Below, one piece after another: positions 41,898 through 54,959 of a stretch of 64,000 nucleotides of DNA. The DNA is from Perca fluviatilis (lineage: Eukaryota; Chordata; Actinopteri; Perciformes; Percidae), in assembly GCF_010015445.1 (NCBI RefSeq), contig NC_053134.1, positions 2,064,120 through 2,128,119 of the forward strand, in the 5' to 3' direction. Position 1 is the stretch's first letter, and each line of letters opens with the position of its first letter. Made by a program: the position numbers and the translations under genes. The notes beneath the pieces were generated by a model that was not told the DNA's origin, ran no database searches, and saw only the letters and a list, made by a program, of their open reading frames with translations.

Positions 41898-43350
41898 AAC
41901 ACACCGAGAGAAGAGTGAAGTAACACAGAGAGAAGAGTGAAGTAACACAGAGAGAAGAGTGAAGTAACACACCGAGAGAAGAGTGAAGTAACACACAGAG
42001 AGAAGAGTGAAGTAACACACAGAGAGAAGAGTGAAGTAACACAGAGAGAAGAGTGAAGTAACACACAGAGAGAAGAGTGAAGTAACACAGAGAGAAGAGT
42101 GAAGTAACACAGAGAGAAGAGTGAAGTAACACAGAGAGAAGAGTGAAGTAACACAGAGAGAAGAGTGAAGTAACACAGAGAGAAGAGTGAAGTAACACAG
42201 AGAGAAGAGAAGTAACACAGAGAGAAGAGTGAAGTAACACCGAGAGAAGAGTGAAGTAACACAGAGAGAAGAGTGAAGTAACACAGAGAGAGAAGAGTGA
42301 AGTAACACAGAGAGAAGAGTGAAGAAACACAGAGAGAAGAGAGAAGTAACACAGAGAGAAGAGAGAAGTAACACACAGAGAGAAGAGAGAAGTAACACAC
42401 AGAGAGAAGAGTGAAGTAACACAGAGAGAAGAGTGAAGTAACACACAGAGAGAAGAGTGAAGTAACACAGAGAGAAGAGTGAAGTAACACACAGAGAGAA
42501 GAGTGAAGTAACACACAGAGAGAAGAGTGAAGTAACACAGAGAGAAGAGTGAAGTAACACAGAGAGAAGAGTGAAGTAACACAGAGAGAAGAGTGAAGTA
42601 ACACACCGAGAGAAGAGTGAAGTAACACAGAGAGAAGAGTGAAGTAACACAGAGAGAAGAGTGAAGTAACACAGAGAGAAGAGTGAAGTAACACACCGAG
42701 AGAAGAGTGAAGTAACACAGAGAGAAGAGTGAAGTAACACAGAGAGAAGAGAGAAGTAAACACAGAGAGAAGAGTGAAGTAACACAGAGAGAAGAGGAAG
42801 TAACACAGAGAGAAGAGTGAAGTAACACAGAGAGAAGAGAGAAGTAACACAGAGAGAAGAGTGAAGTAACACAACGAGAAGAGGAAGTAACACAACCGGA
42901 GAAGAGTGAAGTAAACAAACGGAGAAGAGTGAAGTAACACAGAGAGAAGAGTGAAGTAACAACCGAGAGAAGAGTGAAGTAACACACGGGAGAAGAGTGA
43001 AGTAACACACCGAGAGAAGAGTGAAGTAACACCGGAGAAGAGTGAAGTAACACAACCGAGAAGAGGAAGTAACACACCGGAGAAGAGTGAAGTAACACAG
43101 AGAGAAGAGTGAAGTAACACACCGAGAGAAGAGTGAAGTAACACAGAGAGAGAAGAGTGAAGTAACACACCGAGAGAAGAGTGAAGTAACACAGAGAGAA
43201 GAGTGAAGTAACACAGAGAGAAGAGTGAAGTAACACCGAGAGAAGAGTGAAGTAACACAGAGAGAAGAGTGAAGTAACACAGAGAGAAGAGTGAAGTAAC
43301 ACACCGAGAGAAGAGTGAAGTAACACACCGAGAGAAGAGTGAAGTAACAC
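41898..43350. repeat. 22-bp minisatellite upstream of the first coding exon of nup50
   Basis: About 63 copies of GTGAAGTAACACAGAGAGAAGA, with 24-bp variants (CACACAG, CACACCG). The last copy runs into the splice acceptor at 41894. Irregular units at 42750-43090 may be real or sequencing error. Confidence 0.97.
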
Positions 43351-43831
43351 AGTTAGCCAACGCCATCTTATCCAAGTAGTTCAGCGAGCAGCGACTGAAT
43401 AATGCAGATGTTCTCAACACGAGCCAAAACAACAAGTTGTGCCGATAGGCCGCCTAATACTTCCGGTGTTTCCCTTCGGTTTGTGGAAGACTTTGGGTGG
43501 GCCAGTATTTGGTGGAGGGGTACAAGCTTCCTTCCTCAAGAAAATGGGACATTTTTCAATTTAAAAACACTTTCACCATACATTAAGTGCATGGTTCATA
43601 TGCATTTTAACCAGTACTTTCTGGCAAATTTCCATGACTAGGTGTTCCTGAAAATGTCAGTTGATATTACACAATAAGAATACTAATGTGTTAAAGTTTC
43701 CCCTCAGAGGGTTAACTATAAACTGAATGATAATGTCTGTGGTTCATGGTGGGATTCATAATATCGCTCCCCGAATACAACGCTGAGGTTAAGATGACGT
43801 GAAAATACATTTATTAATCACATATTATTAA

Positions 43832-43964
43832 CCCTTGTGTTGACTTTGGGTCAAGTTTTCAATTAAATTAAATGAAATAAGCGCTGAAAATGTGTAACAT
43901 TTTACAATTTAAAAAAACTTTTAATTTAACACTTTTCAAGGTTGACAGGAAGACAACACAAGGG
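43832..43964. mobile_element. piggyBac-like MITE, 133 bp
   Basis: Starts CCCTTGTGTTGACTTTGGGT, ends AAGACAACACAAGGG; TTAA at 43828-43831 and 43965-43968. Within nup50 intron 1. Confidence 0.92.
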
Positions 43965-43968
43965 TTAA

Positions 43969-45318
43969 GCTGTGTTAAAAACAATTCCATGACTTTTCCA
44001 AAAAAACTTTCTGGGTCTTTTTGTGTTTCCAAAAACCTTTCCAGGCCCTGGAATTTGCATTTTTTCAAATTCCATAACTTTTCCAGGTTTTTTCCAAAAC
44101 GTATGAACCCTGAATGTGTCTCTCTGTAGTCGTGTTGTGTCTCTTTTCGGTCTTTGTTTGTTTCCTGTGGGGTTTTGGGTCTCTGTGGTCATTCGGCGTC
44201 TCTTTCTAGTCGTTGATAATACTCCTTCCTTTCCATTTTCGCTCTTCCAGTTCACTTCGGGAATGAATGTGTTGAATCTGCCGGTCGGAAACAGGAGGAT
44301 ACTTCTGCCAGCTGACCACGCCCACCTCACCTGTTGACTATAAATTGTTTGTGAATGCTTTGGCTCGTCCTTTGCGCTCTCTGCCGGCACTCCTCCGATG
44401 CATCCTGTGTGCAGTCTTCATAAGTTAACGTGAGTCACGCTATCGTTTCAATTGTTGTTGTTGTTTTTTTTATGCCTTGTCATGATTTCCTGTCACTTTG
44501 CTAACCTGTGCACTGCTGACTGGATTCCTTTTGTTTGCCAGACATGTGCCACGAGTCATGTGGAAAGATCTTTGTTCGAATTATCTTTTAACCCTTGTGC
44601 GGTCTTCCTGTCAACCTTGACGTTTTATTTTTTTTTAATACAAAAGCTAAAAAGAAGTCTGACTACAGTCGTTCGCTCTGAGGAAAGACAGCCGGCTTAG
44701 GTGCTGCGACTAATCCTTATACGCTTGTGACGCTGACTTCTGTACTTTAACTCTAACTCATTACTTGTATTTAAGCAATGTGACAAATTTAAATGTAGGG
44801 CTGGGTACTGAATTCAATACCTTTTTAGAAACTGACCGAATTGCCTCCTTAGGATGGAGTATCAAAATGTCTCGTCATTTAACACCCAACTTCAACATCT
44901 AAGGAGTACATCTCATCAGCGTCAGTGAGCCAATCAGCACGCAGCATGCTTCTACCGAGCTCTAATAATGTCCGTTTTGTTTATTAAACAGGTCGGGTTG
45001 CTATGTAAATACTGTGAAATGATCTAAATGCTCAATGAAGGCTCAACTGTTCCTTTAAACGAGCAGTCAGGACTTCCGTACAGTTGTGATGTCCCAACTT
45101 ATTTTCTTTTTCAGTATGCATTGTAGTATATGTGGTAACCAATAAAATAAACTATATATTAGGTAGTAAGAGCCGCTACAGTCATTCCCCTGCTACGACG
45201 ACGGTGCAGAAATCCCGAGAGCACAGATGCGGAAGACCCGGAAACACTGACCAATCAGAGAAGACTGGGCTTTTTCGGGAAGGGGGCTTAAAGAGACAGG
45301 GTGAGTAAATATATACAC

Positions 45319-45367
<49 letters not shown>

Positions 45368-45696
45368 CAGACAGACAGTATGAGAAGAACAATGTGCTTT
45401 TTTAACATTAAAGCAAGTAAACACGTTCTTGTAGAAACCAAAATACACGTGTGAACCTAAAAATTGGCATAATATGGGACCTTTTTAATACAAAAAACGC
45501 TGAAATACTAGAATGTAAGTTACTGTTAGCATTCCAGGCTATCAGTTCCTCATTGATATCATACAGCAATTAACGTTCCGGTCAGATTAACAGTTAACTG
45601 GGTGTTAATGATTAACTCTTCACTGTTCAGGCACTGAGAGAACTACTACTGTGTTCATTCACATCCACCCTCAGGCTGTTCACGTTACCATTAGCC
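43969..45696. other. nup50 intron 1 sequence
   Basis: A half piggyBac-like end at 44589-44612 and a CA/TA tract at 45310-45368. No exon signal recognised. Confidence 0.4.
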
Positions 45697-45916
45697 GGGT
45701 TGTGGCTAGAAGGGATACAGCTACGACGACGACAGTTACACCAAAACGACTACTTAAATTTAAGAAAAAATCGTGGTTTGGATTGAAACACTTCCGATGA
45801 ACAAATACGCGTTTCCTGGGTGAAAGTATTTAAATTACATTACTATATTGGTCTAGATTTTGCGTAATGTTGCGTAACTTCCGACCGTAGCTGTATCCCT
45901 TCTACCCACAACCCTG
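45697..45916. mobile_element. Small MITE in nup50 intron 1
   Basis: Inverted ends GGGTTGTGGCTAGAAGGGAT and ATCCCTTCTACCCACAACCC; flanking TTAGCC on both sides may be the target duplication. About 110 bp from the putative first exon. Confidence 0.75.
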
Positions 45917-46025
45917 TTAGCCGGTGAGCTAACGTAACCGGGCCCACGTTAGCAGCTAACAGCTAACGTCACGTTAAATACAGATTGAAAGCTAACGTTT
46001 GTGCCTCATACAGACTTTAACGTAC

Positions 46026-46180
46026 CTTTTCTGGAATAGGAATTCCAACCTCTACCTCTGAGTGACGTACGGACGGCTCCACGTAGCGCGGACGGTCTCA
46101 CGGTTGTTAGCTAACCACCTTCACCGGTAACGATCTCTGTGTTTTGAACAAGCCTCTCTCTCACGCCGCCATTTTACACA
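46026..46180 (-). other. nup50: Probable noncoding first exon of nup50
   Basis: The coding exon starts with an acceptor, so an upstream 5' UTR exon is required. On the - strand a CpG-containing stretch ends at an excellent donor, AAAAG|gtacgt, at 46026/46025, about 4.1 kb upstream. It holds a four-codon upstream ORF (ATG GCG GCG TGA, 46172-46161). The transcription start is not defined by sequence alone; I place it near 46180. Confidence 0.55.
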
Positions 46181-46280
46181 GCGGTGTATATCCGCATGAG
46201 TTCGCGCGTCCCGGTCCCACCTTCTTGCTCATGCGCAGTAGACACAGCCAACCAGCTTTTTAACATGGGAATTGTAGTTC
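46150..46280 (-). promoter_or_regulatory. nup50: Probable TATA-less nup50 promoter
   Basis: Three known vertebrate housekeeping-promoter motifs are clustered on the - strand: ACTACAATTCCCA at 46278-46266, an exact match to ACTAYRNNNCCCR bound by ZNF143/THAP11; CTGCGCATGAG at 46238-46228, close to the NRF-1 site; and AAAATGGCGGC at 46175-46165, a YY1 site usually found just after the start site. No TATA box is present. The order and spacing fit a broad promoter. Confidence 0.65.
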
Positions 46281-46978
46281 ATTACAAATTATTTTTTATT
46301 TTTATTTTTTATCTTTATTTTTTTTACAAGCTATGAAGAACAAGTACATATTTTTAATGTATATTTATTAAATGCAAAATCTATATATTTTTTATTTATT
46401 TCATTATATTATTCATATTATTAATAATAATGAAAAATAATTAGTTTTTGTGTGTATGTATTTTCTTGCTTTTAGTACTTTAAGTGTATTTCCAGAATTA
46501 TTAAATATTTATTATACATATTTATAAATGTAAATATAAGTCTGAAAGTATAACATATTTTTTTAACTTCATTATATTTATTATAATATTTTGTTTTTCT
46601 ATAATATATAAGTCAATGCATTATTTGCTTTGTATTATTATATTTGTATTTCCATTATATTATAGTTTGTATTAGGTGCTTTTTCTGAAAGTTTTTTTTT
46701 TTTTTTTTTTCAACCTTTCCATGTTTTTTTATTTACGTTTTTTTTCAACGTCAGGCATCATGTTTCACTTTAAAGTTGTTTTTTTTAATACTTTTATTGC
46801 AACTCATTCCCTTAATTTGCAATCCATTACCGTACAATTCTTATATCATTGCAATTTATTTTTTTCTATGCAATCCACCCACTGATAATATAATAATAAT
46901 AATTATAATAAAGTGACAACGCATACAAAGATTGATGTAATTTTTTTTTCTACAATGTTTTTGTTGCTTTTTGGATGT

Positions 46979-47011
<33 letters not shown>

Positions 47012-47820
47012 ATGTTTTTTTCTGTAAACAGTTTTTTTCAACGTTTTTGGAAGTTTTTATTTTCTTCCGAAAGTCTGTTGCGCCTTTTCTGATATTTGTC
47101 GCCTTTTAACGTTGAGTTTTTTCCCCCGACAATTCTTTCCGAGGATTTTTGTCTCTTTTCTCATGTCGGCCTATCCATTATAAGTATAAATTGATACTGG
47201 ATTGGGGAGGGTAAAATGGTGCAGGGCCGGGCAGCAGATGGCTCCTCTCCAAGCTTTCAGCATCCCGCTCGGCCTTGCCAAATAGGAACAGGTGCTGGAG
47301 AAAGTAGGAAGTGAGCTGTGGGCCCTAGCGGCAGCAGGAGACCCTTGACCAGCTGGCGAGGAGAAAATGGAAAGACTTGGCACTAGAAAAAAGGAAAAAA
47401 GACCGGTTTAATGTAGAAGGAAAGGCCGGCCAACGTGGGAGGCTGAGAGAGGGAGAGAGGGAGAGAGGCAGGGGTTCTTTAAATGCATCACACCGACTGA
47501 TGGGAGCTGTTTCTAAAAGGCTGATATCAAATCCAGAATTTTTTATTTTTTTTCATGTTGATATTTTGACCGAATGGAAAAGACTTGGCACTACAATGTT
47601 AAAAAGGAGTTTCATTTTTGAGGTAAAACGTTCAGATTTCCAACTGATTTCTGAACGCTTTAGTTTTTTTCTACTCTGGGCCGAGTGTTACGCAACACTT
47701 GGCCCCGGCCTTCTGTGATTGGTCGTCTGCTCCAGGTAGGCACAGGCCCGTAGCCAGCCAGGTGGAAGAAGGGGGGGTCAAAAAGGGGACCTTTTTTGCA
47801 GTTTTTGTATTTAATTATGA
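46281..47820. other. AT-rich sequence upstream of nup50
   Basis: 46290-46980 is strongly AT-rich with poly(T); a (GT)n lies at 46984-47012. 47171-47480 is less AT-rich but shows no recognised exon. Confidence 0.45.
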
Positions 47821-47829
47821 GGTTCAAAT

Positions 47830-48235
47830 ATTTTTCAACGTTTTTGTAACTTCTTTCAATGGGTTTGTCACTTTTTTTCAAAAATGTCACTTTTCAATGT
47901 TTTTGTCACTTTTTTCAATATTTTTGTCACTTTTTTCAATATTTTTGTCACTTTTTTCAATATTTTTGTCACTTTTCAATGTTTTGGTCACTTTTTTCAT
48001 TGTCACTTTTCAATGTTTTTGTCACTTTTTTCAATATTTTTGTCACTTTTTTCAATATTTTTGTCACTTTTCAATGTTTTTGTCACTTTTTTCAATGTTT
48101 ATGTCACTTTTTTCAATATTTTTGTCACTTTTTCCAATGTTTTTGTCACTTTTCAATGTTTTGGTCACTTTTTTCATTGTAACTTTTCAATGTTTTTGTC
48201 ACTTTTTTCAACATTGTCACTTTTTCAATGTTTTT
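47830..48235. repeat. 22-bp T-rich minisatellite
   Basis: TTTTTGTCACTTTTTTCAAT units, about 16 copies with length variation. Frames encoding Phe/Leu-rich peptides are artefacts. Confidence 0.9.
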
Positions 48236-48242
48236 TTATAAA

Positions 48243-48600
48243 AAAAATTTTTTTAATTTTGATTACCCAAAAATAACATGGATGATTCCATTCAACGCGC
48301 TTCACAAATACTGTACAACAAAAGATCGGATCTCTACTTTCATTAACATTTTAGGCTGTTTTATTCAATTTTCTAGCATTTAAAAAAAAAAAAATTGAAA
48401 TGTGCCGAAACTGAACCCGACTGAACTTTGACGTACTGTACACCCTTCTGTGATTATCCTTCCTTTAATATTAGTCTCAATAATTCATTATTGCTGTTTC
48501 TTTAACTCAAGAATAACGTATCATTTCCTATAAATAAGATTTATTGACCATGAATTGCAAAAATAAGTGTAGAACCAGTAATACGTTGGTGTTAGTAAGT
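48243..48600. mobile_element. piggyBac-like element fragment
   Basis: Closely matches 17255-17550 (ATTACCCAAAAATAACA, AAAAGATCGGATCTCTACTT, TGTGATTATCCTTCCTTTAA). Ends not found. Confidence 0.55.
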
Positions 48601-48671
48601 GCCAAAAAGAGACAAAAACGATAGAAAAAGTGATTTTTCAGTTTTGACCCGGAGGACGATGTCCTAATACA

Positions 48672-48760
48672 AATCCAATCCAATTTTATTTGTTAAGCAC
48701 TTTTTAAAACAACCAAAATTGACCAAAGTGCTGTACAGAAGAATAAATAAGACATCATAA
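48672..48760. repeat. Retroposon 3'-tail fragment
   Basis: AATTTTATTTGTTAAGCACT and GACCAAAGTGCTGTACA, as at 20175-20240. Confidence 0.5.
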
Positions 48761-48999
48761 ATAAAATACATAACAATATATCATGAATACAAAACAATAG
48801 CTACGCAATGAAAAACAATCAATCTAAATAATTAAAAAAAGTTCAACAAGTCAACATCTTACTATAGGTGTCAAAGGCCACAGAGAAGAGATGGGTCAAT
48901 CCCAAAATACAACCTGAAAATGCTGTATAATAATAATATATATATATATACATATATACTATATACTAATATATATATATATATATACTAATATATATA

Positions 49000-49649
<650 letters not shown>

Positions 49650-49719
49650 CCCATTTAACTTGAGGATCTGAACACTTCTTCCACCGCTGCTATGAACAAC
49701 ACATGTATTCATATTCATG

Positions 49720-50010
49720 TGCTTCCTGAGCAGGTTTTCTATCCTTCAGAGGCTCCGTCCTGCTGTGCAGAGTGAATGACAGCGTGCTGATAAGATGGAG
49801 GGCCTCTCGGCTCGGTATATAGGGGGCCCCTCTCTCAGCGGGGGGGGGGGGTCCGGGTCCTTCGGAGCTCAGCGGGCGGTTCGTATCCGAGCCGTGAGCA
49901 GAATCAAAGGCAGCGTCTCCTCCGAGAGAGACGAGAACGTTTTCATCAGCGGTGTGAAGGACGAGTGATAGGTTACTACTCAGGTCAGGCTCTCTGCCAT
50001 TATCAGCAGC
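49720..50010. promoter_or_regulatory. GC-rich unique block with TATA-like motif
   Basis: GATAAGATGG at 49789, CGGTATATAGGGG at 49814, a G-run at 49840-49850, then CpG-containing sequence. It could be a promoter on the + strand, but no downstream exon is recognised because a tetranucleotide array follows. Confidence 0.25.
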
Positions 50011-50039
50011 CGGGGGGGCATAGTCAAAACTGGGCCATT

Positions 50040-51690
50040 CATGTATTCATTTATTTATTCATTCATTCATTAATTCACTCGCTCATTCACTCACACATTC
50101 ACCCATTCATTCCATTCATTCATTCACCCATTCCCTCACCCATTCATCCATTCATTCCATTCATTCGTTCACCCATTCCCTCACCCATTCATCCATTCAT
50201 TCACTCGTTCATTCACTCACCCATTCATTAATTCACTCGTTCATTCATTCACCCATTCATCCATCCATCCATTCATACCATTCATTCCATTAGATCATTC
50301 ATTATTCATTCACTCATTCACCCATTCATTCATTCACCCATTCATTCATTCACCCATTCACTCATTCATTCACTCATTCATTCATTCATTCATTCACCCA
50401 TTCATTCACCCATTCATTCATTCACTATTCATTCATTCACCCCATTAATTCACTCATTCATTAATTCACCCATTCATATTTTTTTTTTTATATTTTTATT
50501 TCATTCCATATCCATCATTTCATACCATTCATTCCATTAATCCTTCATTTATTCATTCACTCATTACCATTCATTCATTCACCCATTCATTCATTCACTC
50601 ATTCATTCATTCACCCATTCACTCATTCATTCACTCATTCATTCATTCATTCATTCACCCATTCATTCACCCATTCATTCAGTCACCCATTCATTCATTC
50701 ACCCATTAATTCACTCATTCATTAATTCACCCATTCATTCATTCACCCATTCATTCACTCATTCATTCATTCACCCATTCATTCATTCACCCATTCATTC
50801 ATTCCATTCATTCGTTCACCCATTCCCTCACCCATTCATTCATTCCATTCATTCATTCACCCATTCCCTCACCCATTCATTCATTCATTCACTCGTTCAT
50901 TCACTCACCCATTCATTAATTCACTCGTTCATTCATTCACCCATTCATCCATCCATCCATTCATACCATTCATTCCATTAGATCATTCATTATTCATTCA
51001 CTCATTCATTCATTCACTCATTCATTCATTCATTCACCCATTCATTCACCCATTAATTCATTCACCCATTAATTCATTCACCACTCATTCATTCATTCAC
51101 CCATTCATTCACTCATTCATTCATTCATTCATTCATTCATTCATTCATTCACCCATTCATTCACCCATTAATTCAGTCACCCATTCATTCATTCACCCAT
51201 TCATTCACCCATTAATTCATTCACCCATTCATTCACCCATTCATTCACTCATTCATTCATTCACCCATTCATTCATTCCATTCATTCATTCACCCATTCA
51301 TTAATTCACTCGTTCATTCATTCACCCTTCATCCATCCATCCATTCATTCCATTAGATCATTCATTATTCATTCACTCATTCATTCATTCACCCATTCAT
51401 TCACTCATTCATTCATTCACCCATTCATTCACCCATTAATTCATTCACCCATTCATTCACCCATTAATTCATTCACCCATTCATTCACCCATTCCCTCAC
51501 CCATTCATTCATTATCTCGTTCATTCACTCACCCATTCATTCATCCATTCATACCATTCATTCCATTAGATCAGTCATTCATTCATTCAGTCACCCATTC
51601 ATTAATTAATTAATTCATCCATCCATCCATCCATCCATTCATTCACTCACCCATTCATTCAACCATTCATTCACTTGCCCATTCATCTAT
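50040..51690. repeat. 1.65 kb (CATT)n-type array
   Basis: CATTCATT, CACCCATT and CACTCATT variants in higher-order blocks; a block around 50250-50330 recurs near 50940-51010, 51320-51390 and 51545-51580. Confidence 0.95.
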
Positions 51691-51849
51691 TCATTCATTC
51701 ACTTATTATGTAATTAATATCCATTAACTTCCCAATTAATTTACAAACTTTTAGTTATTTAGTCGTTTCTCTGGTCACATATTCATCCATTCATCAGTTA
51801 ATCTATATTGGCTCATTCATTCAATAATTCATCCATTCATTCACCGGGT

Positions 51850-52680
51850 AATCTAGTAGTTTGTTTAATAATAATTCCATTAATTAATTAGAATTAATTT
51901 GTTCGCTTATTTTTTTACGTATTAATTAATTTGTATCTACTGTACACAACACATTCATTCATTAATTGTTTTATTCATTCATTCATTATTCAATCTATCA
52001 ATCCATTAATTGATTTATTCCCTTGTTCAAATCTGTACTTTTTTTAAACAAAGCCTGAAAAATGAAATCCTCCCTTTTCTGAATGGAGTTTGGTGCGTGT
52101 GAATATAAATATAATTAAACATATATATATATGTGTGTGTGTGTATTTATATATTTATTTATTAAGTTGGTTAGTTAGTTATGGCACCTAATTACCCCCA
52201 TACATTCTAGTAGTTTGTTCAATAATTTCATTAATTAATTTTATTCAAAGACTGAAAATTAAATCCTCCCTTTTCTGAATGGAGCTTGGTACGTGTGGAG
52301 TTTGTTTGTATATAGAAGTGAATGAAAGAAAAATTATATAAAATATAATTAAACATTTATATTATGTATTTATTTATTTAGTTAGTTAGTTATGGCCCTT
52401 AATTACCCCCATACATTCTAGTAGTTTGTTCAATAATTTCATTAATTAATTTTATTCAAAGACTGAAAATGTATTTTCTGAATGGAGTTTGGTGCGTGTG
52501 GAGTTTGTTTGTATATAGAAGTGAATGAAAGAAAAATAATATAAAATATAATTAAACATTTATATTTTTATTTATGTGTTAATTAATTAATTTTATCCAA
52601 AAACGGAAAATAAAATCCTCCCTTTTCTGAATGGAGTTTGGTGCGTGTGGAGTTTGTTTGCATAAAAGCGAAAGAAAGAA
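51850..52680. repeat. Degenerate ~200-bp tandem repeat
   Basis: Segments containing CTAGTAGTTTGTTCAATAAT and TCCTCCCTTTTCTGAATGGA recur at about 51851, 52207, 52418 and 52600 in the same order. Confidence 0.75.
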
Positions 52681-52689
52681 ACTTAACTT

Positions 52690-52950
52690 CTGTTAATAAT
52701 GTCATCTCGTAGCTGCAGACATTCCCTCACATTCCTGCTTGTAATTAATTATTAGATTTGATTAAATCATTAAGGATCTTATATTCCATGTGTCTCGTCT
52801 CTAATTGCCCGTTAGGCAGACAGCTCTACGTGTCAATTAGGCTTTTGCAAATGGACCTATAATTAGGTGGAATTAATTGACTGCTATGTGGATGCCAATT
52901 AGTACAGTGACAAATTAAAAGCAAGTAGAACTGATGTCCTTAAGCCTTGT
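52690..52950. promoter_or_regulatory. Candidate conserved noncoding element
   Basis: A unique, repeat-free block dense in homeodomain cores (TAATTA, ATTAG, TCAATTA) with an octamer-like TTTTGCAAAT at 52833 and TGATTAAATCATTA at 52756. This composition is typical of vertebrate developmental enhancers. Conservation is untested. Confidence 0.4.
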
Positions 52951-53530
52951 GTTGTCTTCGACCATGCATCATCCTCCAGGGTCAAAAATGAAATTCACTT
53001 TTTCTGACCTTTTTGTCTCTTTTTTTCCGACACTTTTGCTGCTTTAAAAAAAAATACAAAATTTGAACCATTTTCAAAAAGTTTACATATAAGAAATTTG
53101 GGTTTCCTTCAACCGAATTGTCCCAAAAAAATAACGTGGATGGTTCCCTACGACGTTCTTCGCAAGTAAATTAAACGATCAGTTCACTACTTTCAGTGAA
53201 TTTAGGTAATTAATTCAATTTTATAGCATTTGAAGAAAAAATTATAATTGTTTTGGGAAAAAACTTCAAAAATGTGGCGCTAAAAAGAAGAAAAAAGCGC
53301 AGAAACAAACGGCAAAAGTGAGAAAGAACAAAAAAGTGACAAAAGTGTGGGAAAAAAATAAGTTTTGAATTCAAATCTTGACCTTATTTTTGGAATTCAT
53401 GCTCAATAAACCTAATTTATAGGAAATTATACCTAATCCTTGAGTTAAAAAAGCAGAAATTATGAATTATTTAGATTAATATTAAAGGAAGGATAATCAC
53501 AGAAGGGTATATGTCAACGTTCAGTGAGGA
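52944..53530. mobile_element. piggyBac-like element fragment
   Basis: Starts with CCTTGTGTTGTCTTCGACCA; the body resembles the elements at 16990 and 48243. Confidence 0.5.
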
Positions 53531-53627
53531 GACATTTTAATTTTTCTTTTTAAATGCAAAAATAATTAAATAAAACACCCAAAATTGAATGAAATTAGAG
53601 ATCCAAATTTGTTTTGTTGTAATTTGT

Positions 53628-53960
53628 TTTCTCCTTAACTTCTTCAGGACATGAACACCTGTTTCCTGGGTGAAAGTCTTGTGTTTTCTCCTTAACTTCT
53701 TCAGGACATGAACACCTGTTTCCTGGGTGAAAGTCTTGTGTTTTCTCCTTAACTTCTTCAGGACATGAACACCTGTTTCCTGGGTGAAAGTCTTGTGTTT
53801 TCTCCTTAACTTCTTCAGGACATGAACACCTGTTTCCTGGGTGAAAGTCTTGTGTTTTCTCCTTAACTTCTTCGGCACATGAACACCTGTTTCCTGGGTG
53901 AAAGTCTTGTGTTTTCTCCTTAACTTCTTTGGCACATGAACACCTGTTTCTGAAAGTCTT
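53628..53960. repeat. 57-bp minisatellite
   Basis: Nearly six copies of TTTTCTCCTTAACTTCTTCA + GGACATGAACACCTGTTTCC + TGGGTGAAAGTCTTGTG; 19 codons, so the frame stays open. Unrelated to the foldback unit of equal length. Confidence 0.95.
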
Positions 53961-54580
53961 GTGTTTATCTCTTATACAGCAGCAGTCAACATGCTGCTGA
54001 CAGTACTACATACGTGGAATACATCCACATTACAGTGCTTTACTGTTCTTGCTTCATGTACAAATGGTTCTTGAGAACAGGCTTGAATATTTGAGCCTCG
54101 TGTGTGACTCTGATGCAGCAGCTATATGAACCAAAAGCGCCGTGTTTGATGTTTCCCGGCTGCACGCAGCATTAGCATCTCGCCTTCTGATGTTTTTCGG
54201 GGAGTTGTTCCTCCCCGCTGCTCTGGATCAGAGCTCATAACAGCCTGTGAAGCTCATCCTCCACCTGGGGAAACATTTATCTGATAGATGAATTTGCCCG
54301 TCAGACTCTTTAAAGCCGCCTGATTACAAACTGTCTGTTCGGTTTAATATAAAGTGGCTTGGCGAACACTAAAGGGAGTTTAGAACAATCAGTCTGAGAT
54401 GATTGAATTAAACTGATTAATAATTCATCGTTTTTAAATCCTCAAAATTTATATTAGAACGCAGTGTGCTGCGTCACCAGAGTGTGGATTAGAAAGGAAA
54501 GTTAGTTTGTTTGTATAATACTGCTAACAGCACACAACACAACAACAAAAACTGCAAACAGTATTTCTTTTTCAGAAGAG
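53961..54580. other. Unique noncoding block
   Basis: Not recognisably repetitive, with no exon. 54290-54430 (TTGCCCGTCAGACTCTTTAA onward) could be conserved noncoding sequence. Confidence 0.25.
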
Positions 54581-54582
54581 GA

Positions 54583-54585
54583 AGA

Positions 54586-54619
<34 letters not shown>

Positions 54620-54620
54620 A

Positions 54621-54661
<41 letters not shown>

Positions 54662-54740
54662 ACACAGACACACACACACATACACACACACAAAGACACA
54701 GACACACACACACACACACAAAGACACAGACACACACAGA
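54583..54740. repeat. (CA)n with CAGACA/CAAAGACA variants
   Basis: Dinucleotide array with periodic interruptions. Confidence 0.95.
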
Positions 54741-54754
54741 ATATTTTCTTGCTA

Positions 54755-54935
54755 ATACATATGCTAATATGCTAACATATGCTAACAGACTAAAACATGC
54801 TAACATATACTAACAAATGCTAACATATGCGAACACATATGCTAATATGCTAACACATGTTAACATGCTCACACATGCTAAAATATCCTAACACATGCTA
54901 ACCTATGCAAACACATGCTAACATATGCCAATGGC
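54755..54935. repeat. GCTAACATAT-type short tandem repeat
   Basis: Degenerate 9-14 bp units (GCTAACATATGCTAACACAT). Confidence 0.85.
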
Positions 54936-54959
54936 CAGATGCATTAAACTCCCTGTAAT

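Noticed and set aside
53537..53935. 132-codon frame with KKLRRKHKTFTQETGVHV repeats
   Set aside because: Product of the 57-bp minisatellite; no flanking gene structure.
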